Shown piece by piece: positions 27,366 through 36,766 of a stretch of DNA of 64,000 nt (the stretch's first letter is position 1; each line of letters opens with the position of its first letter). The notes beneath the pieces are model-generated. The model saw nothing but the letters and a program-made list of their open reading frames with translations, did not search any database and was not told where the DNA came from. This stretch comes from CAXBNB01 sp040151475 (lineage in GTDB: Bacteria > Bacteroidota > Bacteroidia > Cytophagales > Cyclobacteriaceae), in NCBI RefSeq assembly GCF_040151475.1, contig NZ_JBDKWG010000107.1:8469-72468 (forward strand), given 5' to 3'. The translations under genes and the position numbers were made by a program.

Positions 27366-28844
27366 ATGGGTGTGACTAATCAGGTGTTAACAGAAAAACT
27401 AAATGAAGTCTTTGGTGGTGTGGCTCACCTACTGCCTGAATTGTGTTTGGTGTCAGGAGCACTGGTCATTCTCATATTAGAACTTGTTTTAAAAAAGGAT
27501 ACCTGGAAGCTGAAAACCGGTTTGAGTGTTGTTTTTATTGCTCTTGCTTTTGGTTCACTTTTTATAGTTGAAAGCTCTGGATTGCTTTTTGGAAGTGTTT
27601 TAATTGCTGATGAGTTGTCGTTTACTTTTCAGGTAATATTTCTATTTACCTTTCTCATTTCAATGATTTTTCCTTCTCAAAAATGGGAATTGCGAAAGAT
27701 GGGAGAATATCATTTCCTGATTTTTTGTTTGGTGCTGGGAGCTTTTTTGATGGTAAAGTCAAAAAACCTTTTGATTTTCTATCTGGCATTGGAGCTGATC
27801 TCGATATCATCATACATTCTTACAAGCATCGGGTTTAATAAAAAAGGTTTTGAAGCAGGAATAAAATATTTACTCTTTGGAGCACTGGCAAGTGGTGTCA
27901 TGCTTTATGGTATGTCATTGCTCTATGGATTATCTGGCTCGTTGGACTTGCTTGTGATCCTTTCAGGGCAAATGGACGGTCAACTTCATTTGATAGCTGT
28001 ATTTTTATTGGTAGTTGGGGTGTTATTTAAGCTTTCGCTTGTACCAATGCATATCTGGACTCCAGATGTGTATGAAGCAGCACCTGTGTCCGTTGTTGCT
28101 GTGTTTTCTGTTATTCCAAAACTGGCGGCATTGGTGTTTTTATTCAGGACAGTGTCATTCATTTCCGACGATTCTGTTCAAATCATGGTGGTACAGATTA
28201 TAAGCTGGTTGGCTGTGATCTCTATGTTTATCGGTAATCTGGGTGCCATCTGGCAAAATAATGCCAAGCGTATGATGGCATATTCATCCATTGCACATGC
28301 CGGATTTTTGGTAATTGGCGTAATTGTGCAAAGTGAATTTGGTTTGCAAAGTGTGATTTTTTATTCGGTGGTTTACTCCTTGATGAATCTGGGTGTTTTT
28401 TACCTCATAGCCTGTATGGAAAAAAACGATCTTTATCAAATCACCGATTATAGAGGTGTTGGTAAAATTATTCCTGTTGTGGGCATTTCTATGGTTGTGT
28501 TTATGATTTCACTTACGGGACTTCCTCCTACAGGAGGTTTTTCAGCGAAGTTCTTATTATTTTCTGCGTTATGGAGTACTTATGAAACTAGTCAGCTAAG
28601 TTTTTTGTTATGGTTGTTCATATTTGGACTGATCAATACAGTAATTGCATTGTTTTACTATTTGAAAATTCCTTATATGAGTATTTTCAAAACACAAATT
28701 AAACAAAGTGTTCCAAATATAACTTTGAAGAATAAAATTGTATTGGCTCTGATTTCTTTTTTGATTTTGGTGCTATTCTTTAAAGCGGACTTATTGTTTG
28801 ATTTGACAAATAAGTATAGCTTTGTATTTTCGATTCTACCATGA
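27366..28844 (+). CDS. nuoN: NADH-quinone oxidoreductase subunit N
   Basis: A 492-residue antiporter-like subunit that completes the membrane arm. Family features are LALELISISSYILTS with the conserved Glu, FKLSLVPMHIWTPDVYEAAP, and LTGLPPTGGFSAKF. It begins immediately after the nuoM stop and overlaps the following PurF-like gene by four bases, so the operon continues beyond complex I. Confidence 0.97.
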   Translation: MGVTNQVLTEKLNEVFGGVAHLLPELCLVSGALVILILELVLKKDTWKLKTGLSVVFIALAFGSLFIVESSGLLFGSVLIADELSFTFQVIFLFTFLISMIFPSQKWELRKMGEYHFLIFCLVLGAFLMVKSKNLLIFYLALELISISSYILTSIGFNKKGFEAGIKYLLFGALASGVMLYGMSLLYGLSGSLDLLVILSGQMDGQLHLIAVFLLVVGVLFKLSLVPMHIWTPDVYEAAPVSVVAVFSVIPKLAALVFLFRTVSFISDDSVQIMVVQIISWLAVISMFIGNLGAIWQNNAKRMMAYSSIAHAGFLVIGVIVQSEFGLQSVIFYSVVYSLMNLGVFYLIACMEKNDLYQITDYRGVGKIIPVVGISMVVFMISLTGLPPTGGFSAKFLLFSALWSTYETSQLSFLLWLFIFGLINTVIALFYYLKIPYMSIFKTQIKQSVPNITLKNKIVLALISFLILVLFFKADLLFDLTNKYSFVFSILP

Positions 28845-30727
28845 GTGACTCCATAAAACACGAGTGTGGTATAGCCCACCTCCGCCTTCGCAAACCACTC
28901 CAATATTATATTGACAAGTATGACACGCCCATGTATGGGGCAAATAAGCTGCTTCTTTTGATGAAGAAGATGCAAAATCGTGGGCAAGATGGTGTTGGTG
29001 TGGCAAATATAAAACTGGGCTTGGAACCTGGTTACCGTTACATCAGCCGCTATCGTTCTATCGATCCTGATCCTCTCAAAAAGGTTTTTGATAAAGTGGG
29101 AAAAAAGTTTGCCAAAGCCAAGAAAGAAGGAGTGGAAAAGTACTATGATGAAGACTGGCTTAAAAAGAATTACGGATTTACCGGAGAAGTTTGGTTGGGG
29201 CATTTGCGCTATGGTACACATGGAGTAAACAGTATCGAAAGTTGCCATCCTTTCCTTCGCCAGAACAATTGGCGGAGTAGAAATCTGGTAATGGCTGGTA
29301 ACTTCAATATGACTAATGTGGATCAGCTATTCAATCTTTTGATAGATATAGGACAGCATCCAAAAGAAATCAATGATACGGTAACTGTCATGGAAAAAAT
29401 TGGCCATTTCCTCGATGAAGAAAATCAGTCGTTGTTTCAAAAGTATAAAGACAAATACACAAACAAGGAAATTACTCAAATCATTGAAGATGAAATTTCT
29501 TTGAAAAAAATTCTAGTCAGATCTTGTAAAGATTTTGATGGCGGCTATACTATGGCTGGAATGCTGGGATTTGGTGCTTCGTTTGTAGCAAGAGATCCTG
29601 CTGGTATCAGGCCTGCCTACTATTATGCGGATGAAGAAATCATTGTAGTTGCTTCTGAAAAACCAGCCATAAAGACTGCTTTTAATTGCAATTACAACGA
29701 CATCAATGAGATTGAACCCGGGCATGCGTTGATCATTGATAAAAAAGGAGATTATACAATTGAAAAATTTTTAAAGCCGTTACCTAAAAAGTCGTGCAGT
29801 TTTGAGCGTATATATTTTTCCAGAAGTTCTGATCCGGACATTTATAAGGAAAGAAAGAAACTTGGAAGGTTGTTGGTGCCGAAAGTGCTGAAGGCCATTA
29901 ATTTTGATTTGAGAAATACCATTTTCTCTTATATTCCAAACTCTGCAGAGACTGCCTTTTTGGGGCTAATGGATGGTATGGATGATTATCTGGTAAAGAA
30001 AAGAAAAGAGATAGTAATCGACAAAAAGCCTAGTCCGGATGATTTGGAGGAAATCCTTTCTTTCAGGCCAAGAATTGAAAAGTTGGTAATAAAGGATGCT
30101 AAGTTGAGAACGTTTATTACTCAGGATGCGGGTAGAGACGATCTGGTAGCCAACGTCTATGACACTACTTATGAAGTGGTCAACAAAGGCAAAGATAATC
30201 TTGTAATAATAGATGACTCAATCGTACGGGGTACTACGCTGGAGAAAAGTATTTTGACTCTTTTAGATAAGCTTGAGCCAAAGAAAATCGTAATCGTTTC
30301 ATCTGCTCCTCAAATAAGATACCCTGATTGTTATGGTATCGATATGAGTAAGATGAAGGATTTTGTTTCTTTTAGGGCGATATTGAAATTGCTGGAAGAA
30401 ACAGATCAGGAATATCTATTGGATGAGGTGATGGAAAAATGTGTAGCCAATAAAGGCAAGCGCAATCAGGAGAATTTTGTAACGGAATTGTATGCTCCGT
30501 TCACCTACGATCAGGTTTCTGCCATGATTACAAAAATTGTAAAACCTAAAAACATGAAGGCAGATCTGGAGGTTCTTTTCCAGACTGTGAATAACCTGCA
30601 TTTAGCCTGTCCTAATCACCTGGGAGATTGGTACTTTACAGGTGACTATCCTACTCCCGGAGGGAATGGAGTGGTCAACAAAGCATTTATCAATTACATG
30701 AAAGGCGTGTCTGTAAGGGCCTATTAA
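28841..30727 (+). CDS. PurF-like amidophosphoribosyltransferase family protein (long form)
   Basis: A 628-residue class II glutamine amidotransferase fused to a PRTase domain. The N-terminal MSDSIKHECGIA places Cys9 as the Ntn nucleophile, exposed by removing a short propeptide as in Bacillus-type PurF; QNRGQDGVGVA and the glutamine-binding VMAGNFNM follow. The PRTase loop is VIIDDSIVRGTT near residues 454-465. Canonical PurF makes 5-phosphoribosylamine for purine synthesis, but it is usually about 470-510 residues. The extra length, mainly insertions in both domains plus a C-terminal tail, suggests the diverged second PurF-type protein seen in Bacteroidota. Its exact reaction is uncertain. 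It overlaps nuoN by four bases. Confidence 0.85.
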   Translation: MSDSIKHECGIAHLRLRKPLQYYIDKYDTPMYGANKLLLLMKKMQNRGQDGVGVANIKLGLEPGYRYISRYRSIDPDPLKKVFDKVGKKFAKAKKEGVEKYYDEDWLKKNYGFTGEVWLGHLRYGTHGVNSIESCHPFLRQNNWRSRNLVMAGNFNMTNVDQLFNLLIDIGQHPKEINDTVTVMEKIGHFLDEENQSLFQKYKDKYTNKEITQIIEDEISLKKILVRSCKDFDGGYTMAGMLGFGASFVARDPAGIRPAYYYADEEIIVVASEKPAIKTAFNCNYNDINEIEPGHALIIDKKGDYTIEKFLKPLPKKSCSFERIYFSRSSDPDIYKERKKLGRLLVPKVLKAINFDLRNTIFSYIPNSAETAFLGLMDGMDDYLVKKRKEIVIDKKPSPDDLEEILSFRPRIEKLVIKDAKLRTFITQDAGRDDLVANVYDTTYEVVNKGKDNLVIIDDSIVRGTTLEKSILTLLDKLEPKKIVIVSSAPQIRYPDCYGIDMSKMKDFVSFRAILKLLEETDQEYLLDEVMEKCVANKGKRNQENFVTELYAPFTYDQVSAMITKIVKPKNMKADLEVLFQTVNNLHLACPNHLGDWYFTGDYPTPGGNGVVNKAFINYMKGVSVRAY

Positions 30728-30778
30728 AACTACATTTTCGTTTTACATTGAAAGCGTATCATTCTGATTCGTCAGGAA

Positions 30779-31639
30779 TCATGATTTATCTATTATTTTT
30801 GATCCAAAGTAAATTGCTACGCCTCCTGTAAAAAACATCAGGATACTATAGATGGCAGGGGCTATTGCAAAAGCAGAATTTCCAAGCAAGACTATAGCGA
30901 TTGAAATCGCCAGAGTTCCATTTTGAATGCCGGATTCTATGGAAATCGATATGGCTTTATCATTTTTAATTTGAAACAATCTTGATGAATAGAAACCGAC
31001 CAGCATGGTAGCAACATTGAGAAAAAAAGTAGCTATTCCGGCTTCTCTGAAGTAAAAAGCCAGATTGTCTTTGTCTTTGATAAGTATCCCAATGATTACC
31101 AGTGTAATTACAATACTGGATGCTATCCTCACAGGTTTTTCCATTCTTAAAGCAAAACTTTCCTTGTATCTCCTTATAATCATACCTATTGATACCGGAA
31201 TCAGTATTATCACCATGATTTGGATAATCGTTTGAACAACATCCAATTGAATAACTTGTCCTTTTTCAAGGAAATGTGTCAGACCGAAATTGACAATAAA
31301 CGGAATGGTGACGATCGTGATAAGACTACTTAAGGCCGTAAGCGTGACGGACAATGCTATGTCTCCTTTGGCTAAATGGGTAATCAAATTAGACGTAGGG
31401 CCTCCGGGACAGGCTGCCAGTATCATTATGCCAACAGCAATTTCAGGCTTGAGTGGAAATATGGAAGCCACAGCAAACCCTATGATTGGTAAAATGATGA
31501 TTTGATTTGTCAAGCCTACAAGTACGGCTTTGGGGTATATCAATATTCTTTTGAAATCATCTGCTACCAATGATAAACCCATTCCCAGCATGATGATTAT
31601 AAGTGAAACGGCCAGGAAAATAGTTGAGCCTTTATCCAT
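30779..31639 (-). CDS. Bile acid:sodium symporter (BASS) family transporter
   Basis: A 286-residue membrane protein of about nine helices belonging to the BASS/ACR3-like superfamily. Family features include MLGMGLSLVADDFKRIL at the end of TM1, AACPGGPTSNLITHLAKGDIALSVTLTALSS around the first crossover, and ESGIQNGTLAISIA around the second. Bacterial members import organic anions such as pantoate, pyruvate or taurocholate with sodium; the substrate here cannot be named. It is a lone gene, convergent with the nuo/purF-like operon. Confidence 0.88.
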   Translation of the reverse strand: MDKGSTIFLAVSLIIIMLGMGLSLVADDFKRILIYPKAVLVGLTNQIIILPIIGFAVASIFPLKPEIAVGIMILAACPGGPTSNLITHLAKGDIALSVTLTALSSLITIVTIPFIVNFGLTHFLEKGQVIQLDVVQTIIQIMVIILIPVSIGMIIRRYKESFALRMEKPVRIASSIVITLVIIGILIKDKDNLAFYFREAGIATFFLNVATMLVGFYSSRLFQIKNDKAISISIESGIQNGTLAISIAIVLLGNSAFAIAPAIYSILMFFTGGVAIYFGSKIIDKS

Positions 31640-31878
31640 GTTGTATAGTTTTAGTTGAACTGGTAATATATAAACTTATTGGAACTATTTCTTATATGAT
31701 ATATGCCAGGGATTACAATATTTTACACAAATAAGGTATGCTATTTCCTGTTAAGGAGGAATTTATGTTTTATTGATTTTGTTGTTTCAGTTAAAAGTCA
31801 ATTATTTATCTGCTTCTTGGGCAGCTATATAGGATTAATCAATTAATTTTCCTGATATTTTTATATAATAGCTGTAAG

Positions 31879-32556
31879 GTGAAACAATCTTTTTTTCTGG
31901 TATTTATTTTTCTTTTTACTTCAATGCTTCCAAATGGGCTATCGGCTCAGGATGAGCAGGGTAAGAAAAAGGAGGTGTTTTTTGGGATAGAACCATCTGC
32001 ATATAAAGGAGATTTGAGTGACAGTTTTGAGAAATGGTCTATGGTGTTTCATGTTGGTATTAAATTTAATCGATTCAAAAAGATGAATGGAAATTTTGTC
32101 CTAACCATTGGTTCTGTTACCGGACAAAACATTAATTATAGTTATGGAGACGGTAGTTTACCTACCCCTAGCCCTAATAGGTTTTTCACGACAAAAGTAG
32201 TTGGGTTAAACTATGAGCTGCATTACAATTTTATAAATTGTGAAAAAATAAAAGTATATGCTTCTCAAGGGATTGGAGTGTTAAGGTTTAACCCTCAGGA
32301 TGAGTTCAATAACAGTCTGGTAGATCAATTGTTTACCCGGTCATCCAGCGAAACTTATGGTACCATCACCTTGATGCTACCAACACAAATCGGAGTATTA
32401 TATACTTTACCAAATCAATATTCTGTGGGAATGCAGGCTGGTTTTGTAAATACGCTGACTGATTATCTGGACAATATTTCAGCATGGGGAAGTAAAAAGG
32501 GAAATGACAACATTCTTTCAGTAAAGTTTGAAATTCATATACCTGTTTCTTTCTAG
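31879..32556 (+). CDS. Exported hypothetical protein, probable outer-membrane beta-barrel
   Basis: A 225-residue protein with GTG start and a clear signal peptide (cleavage after GLSA, before QDEQ). The rest alternates hydrophobic and polar residues and has aromatic strand ends, for example VGLNYELHYNFINCEK and YSVGMQAGFVNTLTDYLDN, and ends in FEIHIPVSF with a terminal Phe. This resembles the small 8-10-strand barrels of Bacteroidota (DUF6089 or outer-membrane beta-barrel class). The function is unknown. It stands alone between the transporter and the isomerase-like gene. Confidence 0.7.
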   Translation: MKQSFFLVFIFLFTSMLPNGLSAQDEQGKKKEVFFGIEPSAYKGDLSDSFEKWSMVFHVGIKFNRFKKMNGNFVLTIGSVTGQNINYSYGDGSLPTPSPNRFFTTKVVGLNYELHYNFINCEKIKVYASQGIGVLRFNPQDEFNNSLVDQLFTRSSSETYGTITLMLPTQIGVLYTLPNQYSVGMQAGFVNTLTDYLDNISAWGSKKGNDNILSVKFEIHIPVSF

Positions 32557-32737
32557 CTTCTTTGGGCAACTTTATAATTGTTGTTTTTCCGGTTTTGGCA
32601 AAGGTCAAAATTGTTTTAAATTGTTCATTCGTTTAAATTCGAATTCTGGAGATGTTTAGACCACTCAGGAAAGGAATAATTTATGATCTCCTGATTTTAA
32701 TGACATTGAATCTTAAGTATAATATTTAAATAACAGT

Positions 32738-33790
32738 ATGAACACTATAAAAGGACCTGCCATTTTTTTGGCGCAATTCATGGACGACACTGAACCGTTC
32801 AACAATTTGAAAAGCATCTGTAAATGGGCTGCAGATTTAGGATATAAAGGCGTGCAAATCCCTACATGGGATGCCCGTGCAATTGATCTTCAAAAAGCTG
32901 CTGAAAGCCAAACCTATGTAGATGAGATTAAGGGTATAGTGGAAGATACCGGAATGCAGATTACGGAGTTGTCCACACACTTACAAGGGCAATTAGTAGC
33001 TGTTAACCCTGCTTATAGTGCGATGTTCGATGGATTCGCTCCTGATAGTGTAAAAGGTGACGATAAAGCGAGAACTGCCTGGGCGGTGAATCAATTGAAA
33101 ATGGCGGCTAAGGCTAGTAGGAATTTTGGAATAGATGTACATGCTACATTTTCCGGGGCTTTGCTGTGGCATACTGTTTATCCATGGCCTCAGCGTCCTG
33201 CCGGACTGGTAGAAATGGGCTTTAAAGAACTGGCTGCACGTTGGTTGCCAATATTGAATGAATTTGATACACATGGAGTGGATGTGTGTTACGAACTTCA
33301 TCCCGGTGAAGACTTGCATGACGGCATCACTTTCGAGCGCTTTTTGGAAGCCACCGGAAATCACAAAAGAGCCAATATACTATATGATCCAAGTCACTAT
33401 GTATTGCAACAATTGGATTACTTACAGAACATTGACATTTACCATGAGTTTATCAAGATGTTCCATGTGAAGGATGCGGAATTTAATCCGACAGGAAGAG
33501 CAGGAGTGTATGGTAGCTTCTCTGACTGGGTGGACCGACCGGGAAGATTTAGATCACTTGGAGATGGGCAAGTGGATTTTGCAGGGATTTTCTCCAAACT
33601 GTCTCAATATGGATACGACGGTTGGGCCGTGCTGGAGTGGGAGTGTTGTATCAAAAGTGCTCAGCAAGGAGCAGAAGAAGGGGCTCCTTTCATAAAGAAG
33701 CACATCATTAATGTAACAGAAAAAGCATTTGATGATTTTGCTGGTGGAAAACCAGACGAAGAGTTGAATAAAAAAATATTGGGATTGTAG
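32738..33790 (+). CDS. Sugar phosphate isomerase/epimerase-like TIM-barrel protein
   Basis: A 350-residue member of the xylose-isomerase-like AP endonuclease-2 superfamily. Putative divalent-metal ligands lie in VCYELHPGED, ILYDPSHYVLQ, MFHVKDAEFN and AVLEWECCIKS, as is usual for the family. Members interconvert ketoses, tagatose, inositol derivatives or 3-keto sugars. It lies upstream of a sulfatase and a Gfo/Idh/MocA oxidoreductase, a combination typical of sugar catabolism through 3-keto intermediates (inference). A good terminator at 33817-33856 follows. Confidence 0.85.
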   Translation: MNTIKGPAIFLAQFMDDTEPFNNLKSICKWAADLGYKGVQIPTWDARAIDLQKAAESQTYVDEIKGIVEDTGMQITELSTHLQGQLVAVNPAYSAMFDGFAPDSVKGDDKARTAWAVNQLKMAAKASRNFGIDVHATFSGALLWHTVYPWPQRPAGLVEMGFKELAARWLPILNEFDTHGVDVCYELHPGEDLHDGITFERFLEATGNHKRANILYDPSHYVLQQLDYLQNIDIYHEFIKMFHVKDAEFNPTGRAGVYGSFSDWVDRPGRFRSLGDGQVDFAGIFSKLSQYGYDGWAVLEWECCIKSAQQGAEEGAPFIKKHIINVTEKAFDDFAGGKPDEELNKKILGL

Positions 33791-33816
33791 TAATCTTTTT
33801 TGACTGCAATTTACTG

Positions 33817-33856
33817 ACACCCTTATTTTCTGTAACAGGAAAGTAGGGGTGTTTTA
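33817..33856 (+). terminator. Rho-independent terminator after the isomerase-like gene
   Basis: ACACCCTTATTTTC pairs with GGAAAGTAGGGGTGT across a short loop to make a stem of about 14-15 pairs with some G-U, directly followed by TTTTA. It sits 27 bases after the stop codon. Confidence 0.8.
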
Positions 33857-33958
33857 TGCCAATTGTAATTGAAATCAATCCTTATTCCTTTCAATTTGAA
33901 TGGATTTGGCAGTTGTGCAAACTAAGTGCTATTTTTAAAGAAAAATTAAACTAGCAAA

Positions 33959-35563
33959 ATGAAACAACTTTCCGATACGTTCAGACTAACCAGCTTTATA
34001 ACATTGGCTTTGATTTTGTATTCCTGTAATTCAAATACTAAAACCACAACCGAAGAAAAACCTCCAAATATCCTATTCATCATGTCCGATGATCATGCTT
34101 TTCAGGCAGTGAGTGCATACGGACATGGATTGAACAATACGCCCAATATTGACAGGATTGCAAAAGAAGGAGCTATTTTCAATAAAGGATTTGTGACCAA
34201 CTCTATCTGTGCCCCCAGCCGGGCGGCTATGTTGACGGGTAAACATAGCTTTGTCAATGGGAAAGTCGATAACATGCAACCATTTGATTGGGAGCAACCC
34301 AATTTTGCGAAGCTGTTGCAACAAGCCGGATATCAAACGGCTCTTATAGGAAAGATACATTTGAACGGACTTCCCTTAGGTTTTGATTATTCGAGTGTAT
34401 TGCCTGGTCAAGGAAATTATTACAACCCGGATTTTATTGAAAATGGTGTGAAAAAAAGATTTCCCGGATATGTTACCTCCATTACGACCGATCTGGCTTT
34501 GGATTGGTTGGATAAAAAACGTGACAAGGAGAAACCCTTTCTTCTACTCTACCATCAAAAAGCTCCTCACCGTAACTGGAAACCAGAGGAGAAATACCTG
34601 ACACTTTTTGATGATAAAACTTTTGATCCTCCGGCTAATTATTTTGATGACTATGAAGGCAGAGGTACTGCAGCCCACCAGCAGGAAATGCAAGTGGATG
34701 GGCATGCCAAATGGGGTCATGATTTTAAAATGCTTGTCGATCCCAATGGGGATTCTACCGGATTTGATAAAGAACTTAAGAGGTTTGATGAAAAACAACT
34801 TGCGGCATGGATGGCTGCCTATACTCCTAAAAATGATGCTATGAAAGCAGCAAAACTGGAAGGAAAAGAATTAGGAAAATGGAAATACAATCGATACATC
34901 AAAGATTATCTGAGAACAATTCAGTCCGTGGATGATGGCGTAGGGCAGGTGTTGGATTATTTGGATGAGAATGGACTGACCGAAAACACGATTGTGGTTT
35001 ATACATCTGATCAGGGCTTCTATCTTGGAGAGCACGGATGGTTTGACAAACGCTTTATGTATGAAGAGTCACTTCGTACGCCATTATTAATGCGTTACCC
35101 TAAAGAGATTAAGCCCGGAGGTCAAATCAATCAATTGATACAGAATATAGATTTTGCACCTACTTTTTTAGATTATGCCGGAGCAAATATCCCGGAAGAT
35201 ATTCAGGGAGAATCTTTCAGGAAAATAGTGAGTGGAGAATCTTCAGAATGGAGAGATGCCATCTATTACACCTATTACGAATATCCATCGGTACATATGG
35301 TAAAGCGCCACTATGGAGTAAGAACCGATCGCTACAAACTAATGCATTTTTATTACGACATAGACGAGTGGGAAATGTATGACCTGGAAAAGGACCCGTC
35401 TGAAATGAAAAACGTGTATGATGATCCTGCCTATCAGGCGGTAAGAGAAAGTATGCATGAAAGGCTTGTGGAAATGAGGAAAAAATATGGAGATAGCGAC
35501 GAAAATGATCAGATGCATCTGAACAGATACCTAGAGGCCATTAATAAGAGGAAGAAAGGTTAA
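33959..35563 (+). CDS. Sulfatase lipoprotein
   Basis: A 534-residue type I sulfatase anchored by a lipoprotein signal (LILYSCNS, Cys23). It has the metal-binding IMSDDHAFQAVSAYG, the formylglycine motif ICAPSRAAMLTGKH with Cys84, HRNWKPE, and YTSDQGFYLGEHGWFDKR near residue 350. Its form resembles the S1 subfamilies acting on sulfated algal or host glycans, but the subfamily cannot be fixed by eye. It is preceded and followed by strong terminators, so it is transcribed alone. Activation needs a formylglycine-generating enzyme not present here. Confidence 0.93.
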   Translation: MKQLSDTFRLTSFITLALILYSCNSNTKTTTEEKPPNILFIMSDDHAFQAVSAYGHGLNNTPNIDRIAKEGAIFNKGFVTNSICAPSRAAMLTGKHSFVNGKVDNMQPFDWEQPNFAKLLQQAGYQTALIGKIHLNGLPLGFDYSSVLPGQGNYYNPDFIENGVKKRFPGYVTSITTDLALDWLDKKRDKEKPFLLLYHQKAPHRNWKPEEKYLTLFDDKTFDPPANYFDDYEGRGTAAHQQEMQVDGHAKWGHDFKMLVDPNGDSTGFDKELKRFDEKQLAAWMAAYTPKNDAMKAAKLEGKELGKWKYNRYIKDYLRTIQSVDDGVGQVLDYLDENGLTENTIVVYTSDQGFYLGEHGWFDKRFMYEESLRTPLLMRYPKEIKPGGQINQLIQNIDFAPTFLDYAGANIPEDIQGESFRKIVSGESSEWRDAIYYTYYEYPSVHMVKRHYGVRTDRYKLMHFYYDIDEWEMYDLEKDPSEMKNVYDDPAYQAVRESMHERLVEMRKKYGDSDENDQMHLNRYLEAINKRKKG

Positions 35564-35582
35564 ATCGAAATGGTAGAACAGC

Positions 35583-35617
35583 AAGAGCTTCCTGAAAAGG
35601 AGGCTCTTTTTGTTTTG
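35583..35617 (+). terminator. Rho-independent terminator after the sulfatase gene
   Basis: AAGAGCTTCCT pairs with AGGAGGCTCTT around a GAAA tetraloop, an 11-pair stem followed by TTTGTTTTGT. It begins 20 bases after the stop codon. Confidence 0.9.
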
Positions 35618-35746
35618 TGATTTTTTTCAATCAAATACTCAACCCAGCATCACCGCCATTACTTTTTCTTTGTAAGTATCAATTTCCGGTACTTTGAAAT
35701 CTTGAACTAACTTTACTAAAATCATAAATTCTAAGAAAGATCAGAC

Positions 35747-36646
35747 ATGTCTAAAGAACTCGTATTGTTGTTACTCATTTTTTGTTTTGTAGCATGTTCG
35801 GAAAAGAACAAACAACTGAGTCAGAATCCTTCACCGATGGAGGAACATATCAGAGCTCATAAAAGAGTTGATGGTTTCGGATGTGAAGGAACTCGTTTTA
35901 AACTGGAGGATGTTTTTTCAGTGCCTATTGAAGTTTATATTCCCGGTCACTTGACTAAAAATGACACTGTGGCTTTGGTATTCCATTTTCATGGAAGTTC
36001 GAAAGTCACTGAATGGGCCGCTTGTGATGGGAAAAAGAAATATGTGGTAGCAACTGTTAATTTAGGTAGTGGTTCGGCCAAATACGAAAAACCACTTCTT
36101 GATCCAAAAGTCGTAGATGATATGTTCAACCAGGCTCAGCATGTATTATTTAAAGAATATGGTTTTTCAGTAAAAAAAAGATTTATTACTTCGTTTAGTG
36201 CCGGATATGGAGCCGTTCGTGCTTTGTTGAGCAATCCAGTGTCTTTCGAAAAAATAGATGGAGTGCTGTTACTTGACGGGCTTCACACTGATTATATTCC
36301 TGACAAACAACTACTTTCCAACGGAGGGAAACTTAATGAAGACAAGCTTCAGCCCTTTTTACAATTTGCCAGAAAGGCTGTTACAGGTAACAAAAGGTTT
36401 GTTTTTACGCACTCATCCATATTTCCTGGTACTTATGCCAGCACTACCGAATGTGCCGACTACCTGATCAATGAGTTGGGATTAAAAAGAACTTCAGTAT
36501 TGGAAGAAGGTCCGTTGGGTATGCAGCAAGTTGGCAACACCAATCAGGAAAGATTACACATCATAGCATTTGCTGGCAACACTGCACCGGATCATGTAGA
36601 TCATTTGCATGGGCTTTCTGATTTTATTCAGCTTTTGGACAATTAA
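35747..36646 (+). CDS. Alpha/beta-hydrolase-fold lipoprotein
   Basis: A 299-residue protein with a lipobox (FCFVACSE, Cys17). The fold features are FHFHGSS near residue 80 for the oxyanion hole, a nucleophile elbow SFSAGYGA with Ser151 (the first Gly of GxSxG is Ser), and DHVDHLHG at the C-terminus for the catalytic His. It is likely an esterase or peptidase acting on small substrates at the envelope. It sits between a sulfatase and an oxidoreductase, consistent with deacylation of glycans, but no substrate can be named. Confidence is good for the fold and low for function. Confidence 0.75.
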   Translation: MSKELVLLLLIFCFVACSEKNKQLSQNPSPMEEHIRAHKRVDGFGCEGTRFKLEDVFSVPIEVYIPGHLTKNDTVALVFHFHGSSKVTEWAACDGKKKYVVATVNLGSGSAKYEKPLLDPKVVDDMFNQAQHVLFKEYGFSVKKRFITSFSAGYGAVRALLSNPVSFEKIDGVLLLDGLHTDYIPDKQLLSNGGKLNEDKLQPFLQFARKAVTGNKRFVFTHSSIFPGTYASTTECADYLINELGLKRTSVLEEGPLGMQQVGNTNQERLHIIAFAGNTAPDHVDHLHGLSDFIQLLDN

Positions 36647-36766
36647 TTTTTAAACCTTACTGGTTTCTTTCTGAATTGTCTATTATTTCTCGTAAAGAAC
36701 AAATAATTTAGAGTGATTGGCTTTTTATTCCAATCAGAAAATAGTTTGTACAATACATAAAATACG

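Noticed and set aside
30760..30778. TGATTC-GTCAG-GAATCA hairpin after the PurF-like gene
   Set aside because: The stem has six pairs and no U-tract, so it is not convincing as a terminator.
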